From: Epiperipatus broadwayi
Lineage: Eukaryota; Onychophora; Udeonychophora; Euonychophora; Peripatidae
Direction: 5' to 3'
Assembly (NCBI GenBank): GCA_028023455.1
Contig: JAQFVV010006272.1
Span: 3,887,127-3,951,126 of the forward strand
DNA: 64,000 nucleotides
The stretch's first letter is position 1, and every line of letters starts with the position of its first letter. Positions 38,286 to 51,808 of this stretch are shown in pieces. The notes under the pieces were generated by a model. That model searched no databases and was not told the DNA's origin. It saw nothing but the letters and a program-made list of their open reading frames with translations. Position numbers and translations under genes: made by a program.

Positions 38286-41200
38286 CAGTGATGATATCCA
38301 ACCGGTTCGCACCGGTTCGCGCGAAAAGAATTAGCGAACCGGTAGTTAAATTATCCGAAAATAAATTTTATTATTATCCTAAAAAAGAGTTGAATTAACA
38401 AATTATTTAATTATTTCCAACAATAATCTAGAACATTATTTGTATTATTATTTTTTTGTTATATCAAATGTAACGATGATTCTTTTTGAACAGATTGGGT
38501 TCAAAATGCTTTCCCCAGAATAATTCGACTATACGATATTGCACTTGGAACGTGTGATTTGCGCGATGAAATTTGAGTGATTAAGAATTATTCTGCAAGA
38601 AATAATTCACAACAGTTTTGTTTTAAGTAATTAAATCCATTATTTATCGCATTTCAAATTAGTTTCTTAAAAAGTATATAAATAAAAAGTGTTTTTAATG
38701 AAATTTACTCTTGCTGAAATTATTTTACTTTAAAGATAAAATAACTTCATTCAAAAGGACCTATCATTGCGAAAACAAACAATAATATAAAACCATTGTT
38801 CAAATGATTTTGTTATACCGACGTTGTTTTAAATATTTGTTTAACTTTTATTTTTTATTTAAATACTTTATTTCTTCACTTACATATTTATCAAGCAAGA
38901 TTTGTTTTTATTTGATTAGTAAATTTAATGGATGATCAGTTGTAGTAAATTTATAGTACATTATTTTCATTTAGTTTGCTATATCTGATGTAACAGTGCG
39001 TCTTTTTTTTAACAATAAGTTCAACATATTTTTTCTAGAATAACTTGTCAAGATGATAAATATAACAATATCTTTGGCTCATCAAGTGTTATGACTCGTT
39101 TTCAAATCAAGAAATGAAACAAAAATGACAAACAATATCAGATTCCTTCATAAAAGATCCAAAAACTGATACAGAATCGAAAACGATAGTAAAGGATGAT
39201 ATTTTGATGTTTTCTGTTTCTTCAGATGCAACAGAAAATAATGTTGACAACACAAATAAGCTGTTCAGTTCCAAAAGTACAAAAGATGCATATAAAATAA
39301 ATGTAGATAGTGACCTTTCTGGCTTCTGGAATATGAAATAAGCCAATGAATTCAAAGAAAAATATTGTGGTTTACTTATTATTGGAAAAAAAACTTGAGT
39401 GTGATAACTATATCAAATCTAGTCAATAAAAGTGAAGGCAACTCATACGTCAAAAGAATGGAGAAGTAATATTGTTCCAAGTGGAACAAATAAAATGGTT
39501 CAACAAGCCTCTCTTCAAAAAAAAATAAAGGAACACTTTTCATCAAAAGCATACCAGATATGTGTGATGCAATTGAAAGAAAGTGCAAAAAATGCAATTT
39601 TCAAATTCATAGACAAAGTTCATGAAAAGTTTATGAGCTCCATCTGTAAAATTTTCAGTACGGTTTGCACTTTAGCAAAACAAAACTGACCATTTTCTGA
39701 TATTGACCATTTGATAGAATTATAAAAAAAAGAGTGGATTAGATATGGGAGTGGGATTACATTCTCAATTCCTGGCTGTCAAAGTTGTCGAGCGCATTGA
39801 AAAATACATTAAAAAGAAAGGGTTTAGAAAAATAATAGATCAGAATTTAAAGACATGTTTATAATTAATGAGGCATCAACAATATCATGCAAACCAATTC
39901 TTATCATTTTTATTAAGATTAAAGATGCAGATTTCTCACCAACAATTTTTGTAGATTTAGTGGAATTACAAAACAAAGATGCTGAAACCATTTACACTGC
40001 TCTATTACAAAGTCTGCAATCAGTAGTAATTGATAATCCATATTTGAAGAATAATTTGATTGGATTTTGTTCAGATGGAGTAATTGTGATCCTGGAAAGG
40101 TGGTCAGAAGTGAATGTTAAAATAAAAAACCACTATCCTGAGATTATTACTTGGCATTGTTTGAGTCATCACCTTCAGTTTATGCTGGAGGATTTTATCA
40201 AAGACATAAAGCAAATGAATCACTTTACAGCATTTATTAATGAAATATGTAAAATCTTCCATCAGTCTAATAAAAACCAAATGACATTGAATAAAATTTC
40301 AACCAATTTGGGAATTGGAAATTCTAAAAATTGTAAAGTTTTTAACCCAATATGGGAAGCATGCCATCATAGAACAGCAGTTGCAACATGGTGAGCCTAT
40401 CCAGCACTATATGATTTTTTTTCTACTAATAAAAAATTTTCTGGAATGGCTAAACATCTTGCTAACAAATATTTTATGAGATCTAGCTTTAAGAATCAAT
40501 ATTCTAGAAGAAATTGCTTTGTTGGCAGATGCTATTCAAGGAAGGAGTGTAAATATATTGAATGCTGAACAATTGATTAAGAAAACAAAGCATTTGAATA
40601 TCTCAGAGAGAAGAGTGGTAGTTATGACAAAATAATAAATGAAACTATCTCTTCTAAGGAATTCCTGCATATTAATTTTGTTGAAGACATCAAATGAGTG
40701 AGTCTTCCCTATCAAAAATTACTGAATGTAATGATAACAAATATGGAATTAATATTAATTGATTGTAATAGCATAAGTAATAATATTCAAGATAGAAATC
40801 ATAAAATCCATCAATTAGTTAAAATTGTGAACCGAGATGCTTGGAATCTGGTAGAAGCTGTAGTTCTCTGGAAAGAATTTGAAGAGAAATTATCAGATTT
40901 TTACAAAGCATTTCACCATGAGATTTCAGTTAATGATTTCCGTTATTATGTTGAAAATGTTTTGAGAAATCACCAGAAACATGTTGTACATGAAACTATC
41001 CAAAGAGCTAAAAATATAATTAAAACCAAGGCTGAATGAAGGTTTTCTGTGGTGAACACAATTTATTCAGATAAAAGAAATCACCTTGAAGTGGAAAATG
41101 TGGCAAATTCTTTTAGTAATAAATTGGATAGGTTTTCCATTAGATCACTGGGATTAAACAATGTTTAGTGGTTTATCACTGGGATTGCAGTGACTCAGTT

Positions 41201-41595
41201 CAAGTTTGGCTAAGAAATCACAATACAGCTGCTGATGCTATAGTCAAAAAGCATCTTCAACCTGAAGAGACATATGATGTGACTAGAATGTCACTATGGA
41301 AATATCTTGCCAAATAAATAAGTTTTTTTTTTCAATTATAAAAAGGGTTTAATTTTTTTTTAATTCCATAAGTAATATTGCAAAGTATATCATAGTGCGC
41401 ATGTGCAAGGCAGCACTTTTTTGTGTATGGGGGGGGACGTGCAAAATTTCTGAGAAGTTGCCAAAAAATTTTAGGTATGAAACCAAGAAGTGATTTGCTT
41501 CCATGCTTAGAAAAAAGAAAAATAAACAGAATAGGTTCTTAAATACAACCTACTTTTAGAGAACCGGTTCTTGGAAATTTGGGATATCATCACTG
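38286..41595 (+). mobile_element. Complete hAT DNA transposon (KIAA1586-type), 3310 bp, with perfect target duplication
   Basis: The left end CAGTGATGATATCC at 38286 is inverted exactly at the right end (GGATATCATCACTG, ending 41595). The 8-bp flanks are identical: CTTAAAGG at 38278-38285 and 41596-41603. Both subterminal regions carry ACCGGTTC repeats (three within 38300-38345 and one at 41562-41569). The CAGTG start and 8-bp duplication are hAT hallmarks. The interior carries a broken transposase. Confidence 0.92.
39100..41317 (+). pseudogene. Decayed KIAA1586-like hAT transposase
   Basis: Fragments in order: SGFW (near 39320) and EFKEKYCGLL (39351-39380); SKEWRSNIVPSGTNKMVQQASLQKKIKEHFSSKAY from 39450 (the TTF-type zinc-finger-like N-terminal block of this family); the catalytic-core stretch FSPTIFVDLVEL...DAETIYTALLQSL...LIGFCSDGVIVILERWSEV...ITWHCLSHHLQFMLEDF at 39930-40200; a middle part at 40698-41039; and a C-terminal NTAADAIVKKHLQPEETYDVTRMSLWKYLAK ending at 41317. 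This is the organisation of the E3 SUMO-ligase KIAA1586-like transposases (the host gene itself is domesticated from such an element). The FCSDG aspartate is present, but at least six stops or frameshifts separate the pieces. Non-functional. Confidence 0.78.
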
Positions 41596-41850
41596 CTTAA
41601 AGGGTATGCAAAAAAGGAAGCACATTAGAGAAAGAAATTTTCAACTGCTGGATTATGAGAGTTTCTGATTTTCACTTTTATTTTATCAATAACTAAGTCT
41701 ATATCAATGTGTATACATTTACTGATTATTAATGGAATTTACATAGTGATTAATTTAAGGCGCTATCTGAAAAAAAATCCATTCTTCGTTAAGCTTAGTA
41801 ATCCTTTCATAATTCAAACTAACTACAATATCCTTTCACATATAAATAAT

Positions 41851-42575
<725 letters not shown>

Positions 42576-42834
42576 ATATTCATAACTAATATCATGCATT
42601 TGATTGTGAATTTTATTTTAAGCTTTCTCTCAAAAACAATTCAATAACTGATGCTAACTGATACAGTTATTAAAATATTTACTTCAAATATTGTCAAGTT
42701 TTTTAACAATTATATTTTTTATTATTAAAAATCATTGCACACCTTATTGTCTATATAATTTTTAGAGCATGTAGAAAAACCATTGCATTATGTTATAACA
42801 CTAGTAGCAGGAGTATAACCGTTACATAATCAGA

Positions 42835-42940
42835 TTTTTTTTTTCATATGTCATAGCATCGGCCGGGACGCGAACCCACAACCGTCTACAACCAACTACT
42901 TGCTTGCATGGCGGCTGCGATACCTCTCGGCTAACAACGC
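42835..42940 (-). mobile_element. tRNA-derived SINE, copy 2
   Basis: Read on the minus strand: GCGTTGT, then TAGCCGAGAGGT (A box), a long variable-arm-like middle, GGTTCGCGTCCC (B box), then GGCCGATGCTATGACAT and an A run. The last block is the same as in the copy at 37805, which shows one SINE family. The A box and the longer middle resemble Leu/Ser-type tRNAs. The copy is mutated (GTTCGCGT in place of GTTCGAAT) and lacks a normal acceptor pairing, so it is not a working tRNA gene. Confidence 0.75.
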
Positions 42941-43699
42941 AAGACTACATACGTGCGTGTGTTTGCATCTACGCATACATATATATGATTTTTTTTTAAA
43001 AAGAGAAAATATGCAGTTCATAATAAATTAAAGGTCATTTTAAGATCTTTTTGGTTTCATCTATTTCGAATCGTGTTATAAATAAAATTTTATCGATTCC
43101 TGTAGAAAATAGAATAGTAAATTCAATTCAAGAAAGATAATTAATGAATGAACAATATTTTTTTACTTGTAAATAAAATAATAAAAGCCAGGTAAGAATT
43201 TTCTCTTGTATTGCTTATTAAATAAGGAAAAGAAAGCAAACCGCTATTTCTTTTTTTTCTTGAAAACTACAATCGAATATTTTTCTCTAGGCTCTGAGAT
43301 GGTATAATATTCTACATTAACGTATGGGCAAAATAGCTAAGGATGCAGTTAGTAAGAAGTTATTCATTCAGAGGTCAACTTTGTTTTAGTGTAGATTTAA
43401 GGATTCAAAATTGCAAGATATACATTAAAGCAATTGAAGGGAGCTGTTCAGAGAAAAGTTTTACCTTGCTGCTAATTGAAATTGCAATGCTTATATTAGA
43501 AGCTATAAGAATGCTATTACAGTGGTGAATCTTTTGGCACAAAAAGCTAGGCAAAAACAAGTAGCACATTAGTTAGAAACTCTGAGTATGCACCTCAATC
43601 AAGTAAATAATTTATGAAATTATATTGCTGCCTTTTATAATTGGCATGTAAAAGGAAATAACCGAATTACACAGACAAATTTTGAAGACATATATACAC
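42941..43699. other. Non-coding stretch, origin unknown
   Basis: 43343-43528 is open for 61 codons and slightly richer in GC than its surroundings, without a recognisable motif. Nothing else. Confidence 0.35.
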
Positions 43700-44652
43700 A
43701 CCTGGGTCTCATTTTATGCCGATTATTTTAATACGGGTTTCTTCTTAATATCTTTCATATTTCACTATATTTATTAGATATCAAGAAATTTAAATTATTA
43801 ATAACTTATTTTGACTTGAATTATTATTTTTTATTTCAAAAATATAACGTTATATTAGCAGCTAACGTGAATATGGCCTGAAGCAGTATTTAGCTTCTAT
43901 GTAAATAACCTATTATATTAATGAGTAAATAATAATAATAATAATAGATTTATACCTACATATAAAAATATTGCAATAAATATTCAAAAAATTTAAACTT
44001 TTAAAACGTATTTTGTTATATATAACAGAAATAAATAATCTTTTAGATTTTTAAAATAAAAAACGAAGATTTTATAAACTGAAAATAATCTTTCTAACGA
44101 TAATGCATAATCTTTTTGTTTTGATTGAGATCTCATTTTTTAAATATAGAAACAGAAAACCATTAACACAGCACAAGACTGAAAGTGGCATTCGTTGTAC
44201 ATCACATCACGAATAAAAATAAAGTGGCTAACAGGTTTCTCTGGGCATAATTGCTGAGAGATTCTTGACTTCGTTTAAGGAGAAACTACAATACATCACA
44301 TCACATCGAATCTGATTTCTTACTAGTTTACAACAACACTAGCGGTAATGATTAAAATATGTATGAAAATGTAAAATTAAATACTGTAGTTAATAAAAAA
44401 AGTAAAAAAAGGTTGTCGTGTATTAATTTTTTTCAAATATTTGAAATTTTTTATTAGTCATACTTTATTTGCTTATATTTTTAATGCAAATTTTAAAGTA
44501 ATTTTTCCTTGTTGCTTTGCTTTTCTGCGAATTCTGAAAAATACAGAACCTATCCCACATTTTGCAGGGTAAGTTAAGTCTACTTTTGTGTGATTTTTTT
44601 TTAATGCGGGTTTTCTGTGGAACCTATCTACCACATAAAATGAGACCCAGAT
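43700..44652 (-). mobile_element. Non-autonomous DNA transposon with CTGGGTCTC ends, copy 1
   Basis: Inverted ends: CTGGGTCTCATTTTATG at 43702 and CATAAAATGAGACCCAG ending 44650. It is inserted in TATATACA/TGTATATA, consistent with a TA target. The interior is homologous, in the opposite orientation, to the element at 45002-46161. Shared blocks include an ATCACATCACATC run, GAGAAACTACAATACATCAC, and a right part reading TTGCTTTGCTTTT. No coding potential. Tc1/mariner or pogo affiliation is guessed only from the TA context. Confidence 0.7.
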
Positions 44653-45001
44653 GTATATATATTATATGCATTATACTAATATAAAACTGTTTTATGTATT
44701 CAGTATGTAAAGAGAAGAAATATATGCTTTAAGAAAATTTATTAAGATGATCGAGACAATAATTATAGAGAAGAAAACTGATATTGAAAATCTAGAATAT
44801 AAAATATTACATATTTGGTTTTATTGGCAAGATATTAAGCTATTTATTCTGTAATATTGAAAAGAGACTTTAAGTTTGCAATAATTGAAAGAAATGAATT
44901 ATTGTGATATATTCTCCTGCATATTTACATTTGAATTATGAGTATAAACTCGAATTGAAATATATTAAATGAGGTGCTATGTTTCATTTCATATATATAC
45001 A
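44653..45001. other. AT-rich spacer between two copies of the same transposon family
   Basis: Nothing recognisable. Confidence 0.4.
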
Positions 45002-46161
45002 CACCTGGGTCTCGTTTTACGCGATAGATAGGTTCCTCAGAAAACACGCGCAAACGAAATCACGCAAAAATAGACGTAACTTACATTGAAAAAGGGGGGA
45101 TGCGGTCTGTGATTTTACAAAATTTGCGTAAAAGCAAAGCACCAACGTAAAATTACTTTAAAATTCGCGCAAAAAAAAAATAAGGAAATAAAATATTACT
45201 AATAAAAAATTTCAAATTTGAAAAAAATTGATACAAGACAAACTTTTTTTAACTATAATATTTAATTTTATTCAAAATAATATATTTTTATGCATAATTT
45301 ACAGTACAGTAATTTACATTTTTTTATACACATTTTAATTATTATCGCTATTTGCCCAAAAACACGTTCGTTTGCAAACTAGTAAAAAATCAGATTCTCA
45401 TGTGATGTGATGTGATGTATTTGGCTTCTCCTTAAATGAAGTCAAGAATATCTCAGCAATTATTCTCACAAGAGGAAATACAACTAGCGCCAAGTTCACG
45501 ATGATTTTAATAATTGTTTATGAATTTAGACTTATGATAATAAAAAGACATTTATTCACCACTGCTGGGAAAAATTTAATTAAAACTAACAACTAAAAAT
45601 TAAATTCTTATTTTTGTCTTTAATTTTCAATTCCATTTAAAAATCAAATTTCGTTTTACATCACATTAATTTCAAGTCGCCCGTAAGTAATTTTAAATTG
45701 TTAATTACAATTAAAAATCAGTTTTTAATTGTGCCCACTGCTATTACTGACCTTTTAAAAATAAACTTGTGTACACTAAATGATTAATAATTGATTAAGT
45801 TTTTTTTAAAAAAAGCAAAAACAGAATGTGATTTAAAATGCAAAATTAACACGTATAATGTTTGAACAAATTTACATTATAATCTTGTAAAATTTAATGT
45901 GTGTATACATAAAATGTGGAAATCATGATTTTAATTTCATTATTGCATAAAATCTTACTATTATAAAGCATTGAAAATATTGAAATTACTAAGATGAAAG
46001 TAGAATTCCAATAATGTGCTATTACTTTCAATATAACGTAAGTGTGCGAAATTTATTATTTAAAGTAATAGCGCATTATCGGAGGTCGACTTCCGGTGAA
46101 ACACGAATCGCGTAACTTCAAAATCGTGTTAAATAAGTCCGTGTAAAAAGAGACCCAGGTG
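45002..46161 (+). mobile_element. Non-autonomous DNA transposon with CTGGGTCTC ends, copy 2
   Basis: CACCTGGGTCTCGTTTTACG at the left (45002-45021) and the near-inverse GTAAAAAGAGACCCAGGTG ending 46161. It is flanked by TATATA tracts. CpG content at both ends (ACGCG, CGCG) is high for the window. The interior is homologous to copy 1 in inverted orientation. No transposase; about 1160 bp. Confidence 0.72.
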
Positions 46162-48379
46162 TATATATATATGTGTGTGTGTGGAATTACTAGAAGTAAA
46201 TTAAAATCTAGGAATTGCAAACTAATATATTAATGATTATATGCTTGATTTTATATCTATATGTGAAATTATTAAATGGGAAGAAACTAAATATATAAAC
46301 TGATTGTTGAAAATAGATTAAGTATTGTGTGTTTGATTCTTAATTTATATGTGAAAGTATTAAACAAGAAGCAAATAAAATATATAAACTATTGTTTAAG
46401 ATTATATCAATTATTCTATGCCCGATTTGAGACTTACATTTGGAATTATCATAAAGCTACAACAAACTACATACAATTTCTTTTATTAACAAATGATTAT
46501 ATTGTTTTATTAATTCAGTTCATTTGTTTTTCATAAGTTTAAATATTATAATTTCAACACAAACATATAGCAGTTCATAAAAATATCCACAATTCTAACA
46601 ACATGCGAACCACTGAGGGTAGTGCTGCAGTGTTATGATAATGATTTGTAATTGATGATGATTGTTATCTTACATAATTCTAAGTAAGGATTCCCTTTCA
46701 AGGATGTCTTCCAATAGAAACTGAAAAAAAATAAAATACTTTAGAGAGATTGTTGTCATAAAACCAGCATCATCACTCCTCTAGTTGAATTTAATGATAT
46801 AGATTTAAACCATGATTTATAAGATTCACGGATATATGTAAGAGATATTTATAATTATATTTATGCTTATTGAACATGGAAGATTTTATATATATTGTGT
46901 ATATCATGATTATGGGTTCAAACCCAAACTATTAAGTGATATACCGTTACAATGTGGATTAAATCTTTTAATACTGCTTGCTATTTTCCTTTTTAAATTT
47001 ATGTATGGAGCATGAAATAATTTTGATCTTAAGATTTTAAATGCTACATATTCTTCAAACAATACATGAAGATTCCAAGTACATAATAAACCTTTGTTGG
47101 TAGGAAACCATTTAAAATTTTGAAACGAATTTAATATATGATTGTGGACATATATTTTGTGAAAAGTCTTGATGAGACTTAATCACTGATACTTTTGTCA
47201 AAGAATACTGAACATTGTTATTAGTTTTTTTTTAAAAATCATTGTATTTATTGTTAACCAAACTATTAAGTTAAAGTCATCTTGCAAGTCATAGTATGCT
47301 ACAAATAAGTCACCATAAAATGATCTATCTTTTTCAATTTTATTAATTAAATTAGTATCTAATAATGGTGATTTAAAACTTTTGTCTTGTATTATATTAA
47401 TATACGTTCATACTTTTATATATGATACATATAATTTTGGATCAATAAGATTAAAACCTTCTTGACTAATGGATAATTGTAATATAGCAATCGATAATAG
47501 GTGTGAAGATTTTCCCAAAATATAGTTTTTTGCTATCTGATTTATTTACTTTTATATTGAAAACACTCATCTATGTTGCATATTAACCTAGGACTCCCTT
47601 AGCAATGGCATTAAAAATTCTTGTTTTAATAATTTCATAAAGTTTAATAAATACAAAAAATTTAATTTTTTTATTGATTTTATCAATTACTATCTTGTTT
47701 AAAGTATTGATTCATACCTGTTTTTGATATATAAAGTGAGATTTCAAAAACAGTGATGGAGTTTTCTGGAATTCAGATGGTATCTTTCTTCCACATTCTC
47801 ATGGTATTTCATAGATACAGTTTATTCTTTTCAGCATTTCAAGTTTAGGCTTTGTAGATGTTACAATTCCTTGGAGTGTGGTATAGCTCTGAAAAGCTAT
47901 TCTGATATAATATTGAATGCAGATTTTTTTTTAATTTATCTGCTTGGAGCCATTAAGGCCATCAATCTAAGAAGAAATCTATAGTTATTGTAAAAACTGC
48001 AAGATGAAGAAGCAGATTATTAATATTGAAAACACGAGAATGCTCAGCTAACAAGAATAGCTTTCTCTCTCTCTCCCCACATCATGAAGAAACCATGAAG
48101 TTGAAAAATAATGCATAAATGATCAGCAAAAGAAAAAGTATACCATGCAGCTCTAAGACTAATCACTTTTCAATGTGAAGATTTACTAGCGGTGAACCGC
48201 TATAAGATAAATTTAAAGGTAAGAGAACTATAAATAACATTGAAACGCTTATAGTAGAATATAATTGCCATTATTGTCATTGAAAATATAAAATGAAAAA
48301 CATAGTTATTTAAAATGATTAATTTACAAAAATAAAATGATTAATTTACAAAACAATAAAATATTATGTTAACCAAGAA
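46162..48379. other. AT-rich stretch, no gene supported
   Basis: The minus strand at 47270-47720 reads in short pieces that look slightly protein-like, but no family match or frame of useful length was found. (CT)n run at 48061-48078. Confidence 0.35.
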
Positions 48380-48830
48380 ACAGTTACTATATTTAGATCT
48401 GCATATATATATATACCTAAATTTAAAATGTGAATTAAATGTGCTTTTATTAAAAATATGTGAATGATTTAAATCTGTGTCCATGTACCTACATTAAAGA
48501 TGTGTCTATATATCTGAATTATATGAATTGATTATACTTCTATATTCATGACTTAAATTGGTGTCTATATAATATGTGTCTACATATCTGTATTAAATAT
48601 GTGCTTATATATGAATTAAATAAGTCAACACCCCGCTGGGTACTGGGTCAGCAACGGCATTTCTTCCAAGTCAGCAGAAGATCACTAGAGGTGACTACGA
48701 TGAGGAGGAAGCGGTAGTTGGATTTTCATTTTATGGGATTTGGCTAGCGCACTAAGCCTATTATAGAGGTTATTGCTGGGCAAAGAAGGCAACGGGAAAC
48801 CACTTTGTCTTATAATTCCCTTGTTTTATT

Positions 48831-49091
48831 ATGAGTATGTCTACAGGAATCATTATGTTTGGTGTTGAGACCTTAGTTAAGAATAACTTTGGTGTCTTGC
48901 CCGGCAGGAGTGGACATGAGGCTACTCAGGTCGTCAACCTGCGAAATCCTCATAAATATAATTCATTGAGAGGAGATACACTGAGAATTGGAACGTGGAA
49001 TGTTAGATCTTTGAGGAAAGGTGGGAAATTGGAGAATTTGAAAAGAGAGTTGAATTTGAATAATATTGATGTAATGGGATTAGTGAAGTGA
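48831..49091 (+). pseudogene. RTE LINE ORF, 5' part: start of the APE-type endonuclease (frameshifted)
   Basis: The ATG at 48831 gives 86 codons ending NIDVMGLVK and a stop at 49089-49091. RIGTWNVRSL (from ~48984) is the N-terminal signature of the apurinic-like endonuclease of RTE elements, with the metal-coordinating Asn. Right after it, the family has a (S/Q)E(V/T)(R/K)W motif whose Glu is catalytic. Here that motif lies in the +2 frame (AGT GAA GTG AGG TGG at 49082-49096), so one base has been lost at about 49080-49082. Everything downstream continues in the other frame. Confidence 0.9.
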
Positions 49092-51808
49092 GGTGGGAGG
49101 GATGTGGAGAAGTAAGTAGTGGAGATGTAAAGTTGTTTTATTCAGGTGGTGATAGGTCAATTAATGGAGTTGGCATTGCTGTGAGGAAGAAAATATGGAA
49201 TAGTGTGGCAAAGGTTGATGGTATTAATGATAGACTGATGGTGATGAGAATAAATGCAAGTCCTAGGGATTTGGTAATTATACAAGTTTATATGCCAACT
49301 AGTACTCATGATGATAGTGAAATTGATGAAATGTATGAGAAGATAAAAGAAAGTATTCAATGTGAAGGAAAAAATGCATGTATATTGCTATTGGGGGATT
49401 GGAATGCTGTTGTGGGGAAAGGTAGGGAAGAGAAAATTGTTGGAAATTATGGTATTGGAAAAAGAAATGAAAGGGGTAGTCGACTTTTACAATTTTGTAA
49501 AGAGAATGGGTTTGTCCTTGCAAATACTTGCTTTAAAAATCATATTAGAAGATTGTATACATGGAAAGCTCTAGGTAACAAAGAACGTTATCAAATTGAT
49601 TATATACTGATTCAGAATAGATATAAGAATGCTGTTAAGGGTTCACATGCTTTGCCAGGTGCTGATATAGATTCGGATCATAATTTGGTGATGGCTAAAT
49701 TAAAGTTAAGTTTAAAAAGAATTAAAAGAGGGAAGAGATACACAAGATGGGACTTGGATAAATTGAGACAAATGGAAAAAGGAAAATTTGGTTTAATATG
49801 TGAAAATGAATTTAAAAGAATTGTTCAGGATGGGAACTATATTAATAGCTCTGATGAGTGTTGGAATAGAATTAAAGAGGGATTCTTGAAAATAGCAAAA
49901 AATGAAATAGGTATTATTCGTGCGAGAAAAGCTAAAAGACCTTGGATAACTGAAGGTATGTTGGAAAAGATGGAAGTGCGGAGATGGTGGAAGAATGTAA
50001 ATACTGAGGAAGGGCGAAAGGAATATAGGAAATTTAATAATGAATTAAGAAGAGAAACAGATTTAGCAAAAGAAAAGTGGTTGGAGCAAGAATGTAAAGA
50101 GATAGAAAGGTTTCAACAGATGAAAAGATATGATCTAGCATTTGATAGAATACAAAGTATTTCTTGGGAGAAAAAGACATGGGTAGCAAGTGAGATTGCG
50201 GATAAGAATGGAAGAAGGTTAACCGATAGTAATGATATATTAAAAAGATGGGAAGAATATATTCGGTATCTGTTTAGTAGAGGAAATAATTTAATTAGTT
50301 ATGAACTTGAAAATGAAGAAGATGTTGCAATGGATGATAGAGGTATCGACATACTGCCAGATGAAGTAAGAAAGGCAATCGCACAAATGAAGAATGGTAA
50401 GGCTATTGGATTTGATGCAGTACCTATAGAATTTTTGAGAGAAATGGGAGAATTTACTATGAAGGAAATAGTTGGACTTTGCAATTTGATATATAATAGT
50501 GGAGTTTGGCCTGAAGATTTTTTAAGAACTATAGTGATTCCAATTGCTAAAAAGAAGAAAGCTGTTAAATGTGAAGAGTATAGGACAATAAGTGTATTGT
50601 CTCACGTTTCTAAGGTGTTATTGAGGATTTTAACTCAAAGGATTTATGGGAAGGTTGACTATTATATTACTGAAGAACAGTTTGGTTTTCAGAAAGGGAA
50701 AAGCACAAGAGATGCTATTGGTATTGTTAGGACAATTGCAGAAAGATATATTGAAAGAGATAAAGGAATTGGTATATGTTTTGTAGATTTAGAAAAGGCA
50801 TTTGATAGAGTAAGCTGGAATAAACTGATGTCTATCTTAAGAGATAAAGGAGTATTCTGGAAAGAAAGACGATTGATATGGAATATGTATAATGGGCAAA
50901 GAATAAGAGTTAGATTTGGATGTAATGAGACGGATGAAGTGAATATAGAAAGTGGAGTTAGGCAAGGATGTAGTATGTCACCTGTTTTGTTTAATATTTA
51001 TTTAGAAGATATGATAAATAATTATTTGGACTGTGGAGGAGCAAATGTTGGAGGGAGAGTAATAAAGTGTATAAGATTTGCAGATGATATGGCTCTTATT
51101 GCTGAGGAAGAAAAGGATCTTCAGAATATGTTGAATAAATTGGAAGAAGGATGTATGGCATATGGAATGAAGATTAATATTGAAAAGACTAAGTGTTTAT
51201 GTATAGGGAGAGATGCAAAAAGACTGCAAATTGGAATCCATGATGACATGGTGCAGCAGGTGAAGGGATTTAGATATTTGAGTTGTTGGTTGAGTGAGGA
51301 TGGAAGAAGTGAAGATGAAGTTAAAAGAAGAATAGCATTGGCAAAGGTGACATTTGTAAAAAGAAAGAAGATATTCTGTGGACCTATGGAAAGAGAATTA
51401 AGGAAAAGATTAATTAAATGTTATGTGTGGAGTGTATTAATGTATGGTTGTGAGACATGGACATTGAGTAATAGAATTAAGAAACGACTGGAAGCTTTTG
51501 ATATGTGGACATGGAGAAAAATGGAAAAAATCAGTTGGGTGAATAAAATAACAAATGAAGAAGTTTTGAAAAGAGTTAATGAGGAAAGAAGATTGATTGA
51601 AAGTATCAAAGAGAGAAAGAGAAACTGGATTGGACATATACTAAGAAAAGATTATAGTTTAATGAAAGATGTTTTGGAAGGAATGGTGAGTGGAAATAAA
51701 AAGAAAGGACGGAAGAGATTGACATTATTGGATGATATACGAGACGGAAGGGGTTATGTGGAATTGAGGAAGTGGGCAAGGAAAAGAATGGAATGGAAGA
51801 ATGGATGA
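49082..51808 (+). pseudogene. RTE LINE ORF, main part: endonuclease and reverse transcriptase
   Basis: Open for over 900 codons. Counting from 49088: the rest of the endonuclease has GDWNAVVG (residues 103-110), YQIDYIL (168-174) and SDHNLV (196-201); the last supplies the catalytic Asp-His pair. The reverse transcriptase has PDEVRKAIAQMKNGKAIGFDAVP (~425), PIAKKKKAVKCEEYRTISVLSH, EEQFGFQKGKSTRDAI, FVDLEKAFDRV, GVRQGCSMSPVLFNIYLED and the active-site FADD at about 664-667. The C-terminal thumb region with CYVWSVLMYGCETWTL and RKRNWIGHILR is typical of the group. The family enzyme nicks target DNA and copies its own RNA into the nick. All RT motifs are intact. Only the frameshift at ~49081, which separates the N-terminal endonuclease segment, prevents a full product. 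Confidence 0.93.

Noticed and set aside
46880-47760. Minus-strand fragments that look faintly protein-like
   Set aside because: No frame over 60 codons, no motif that could be named, and the composition equals surrounding intergenic DNA.
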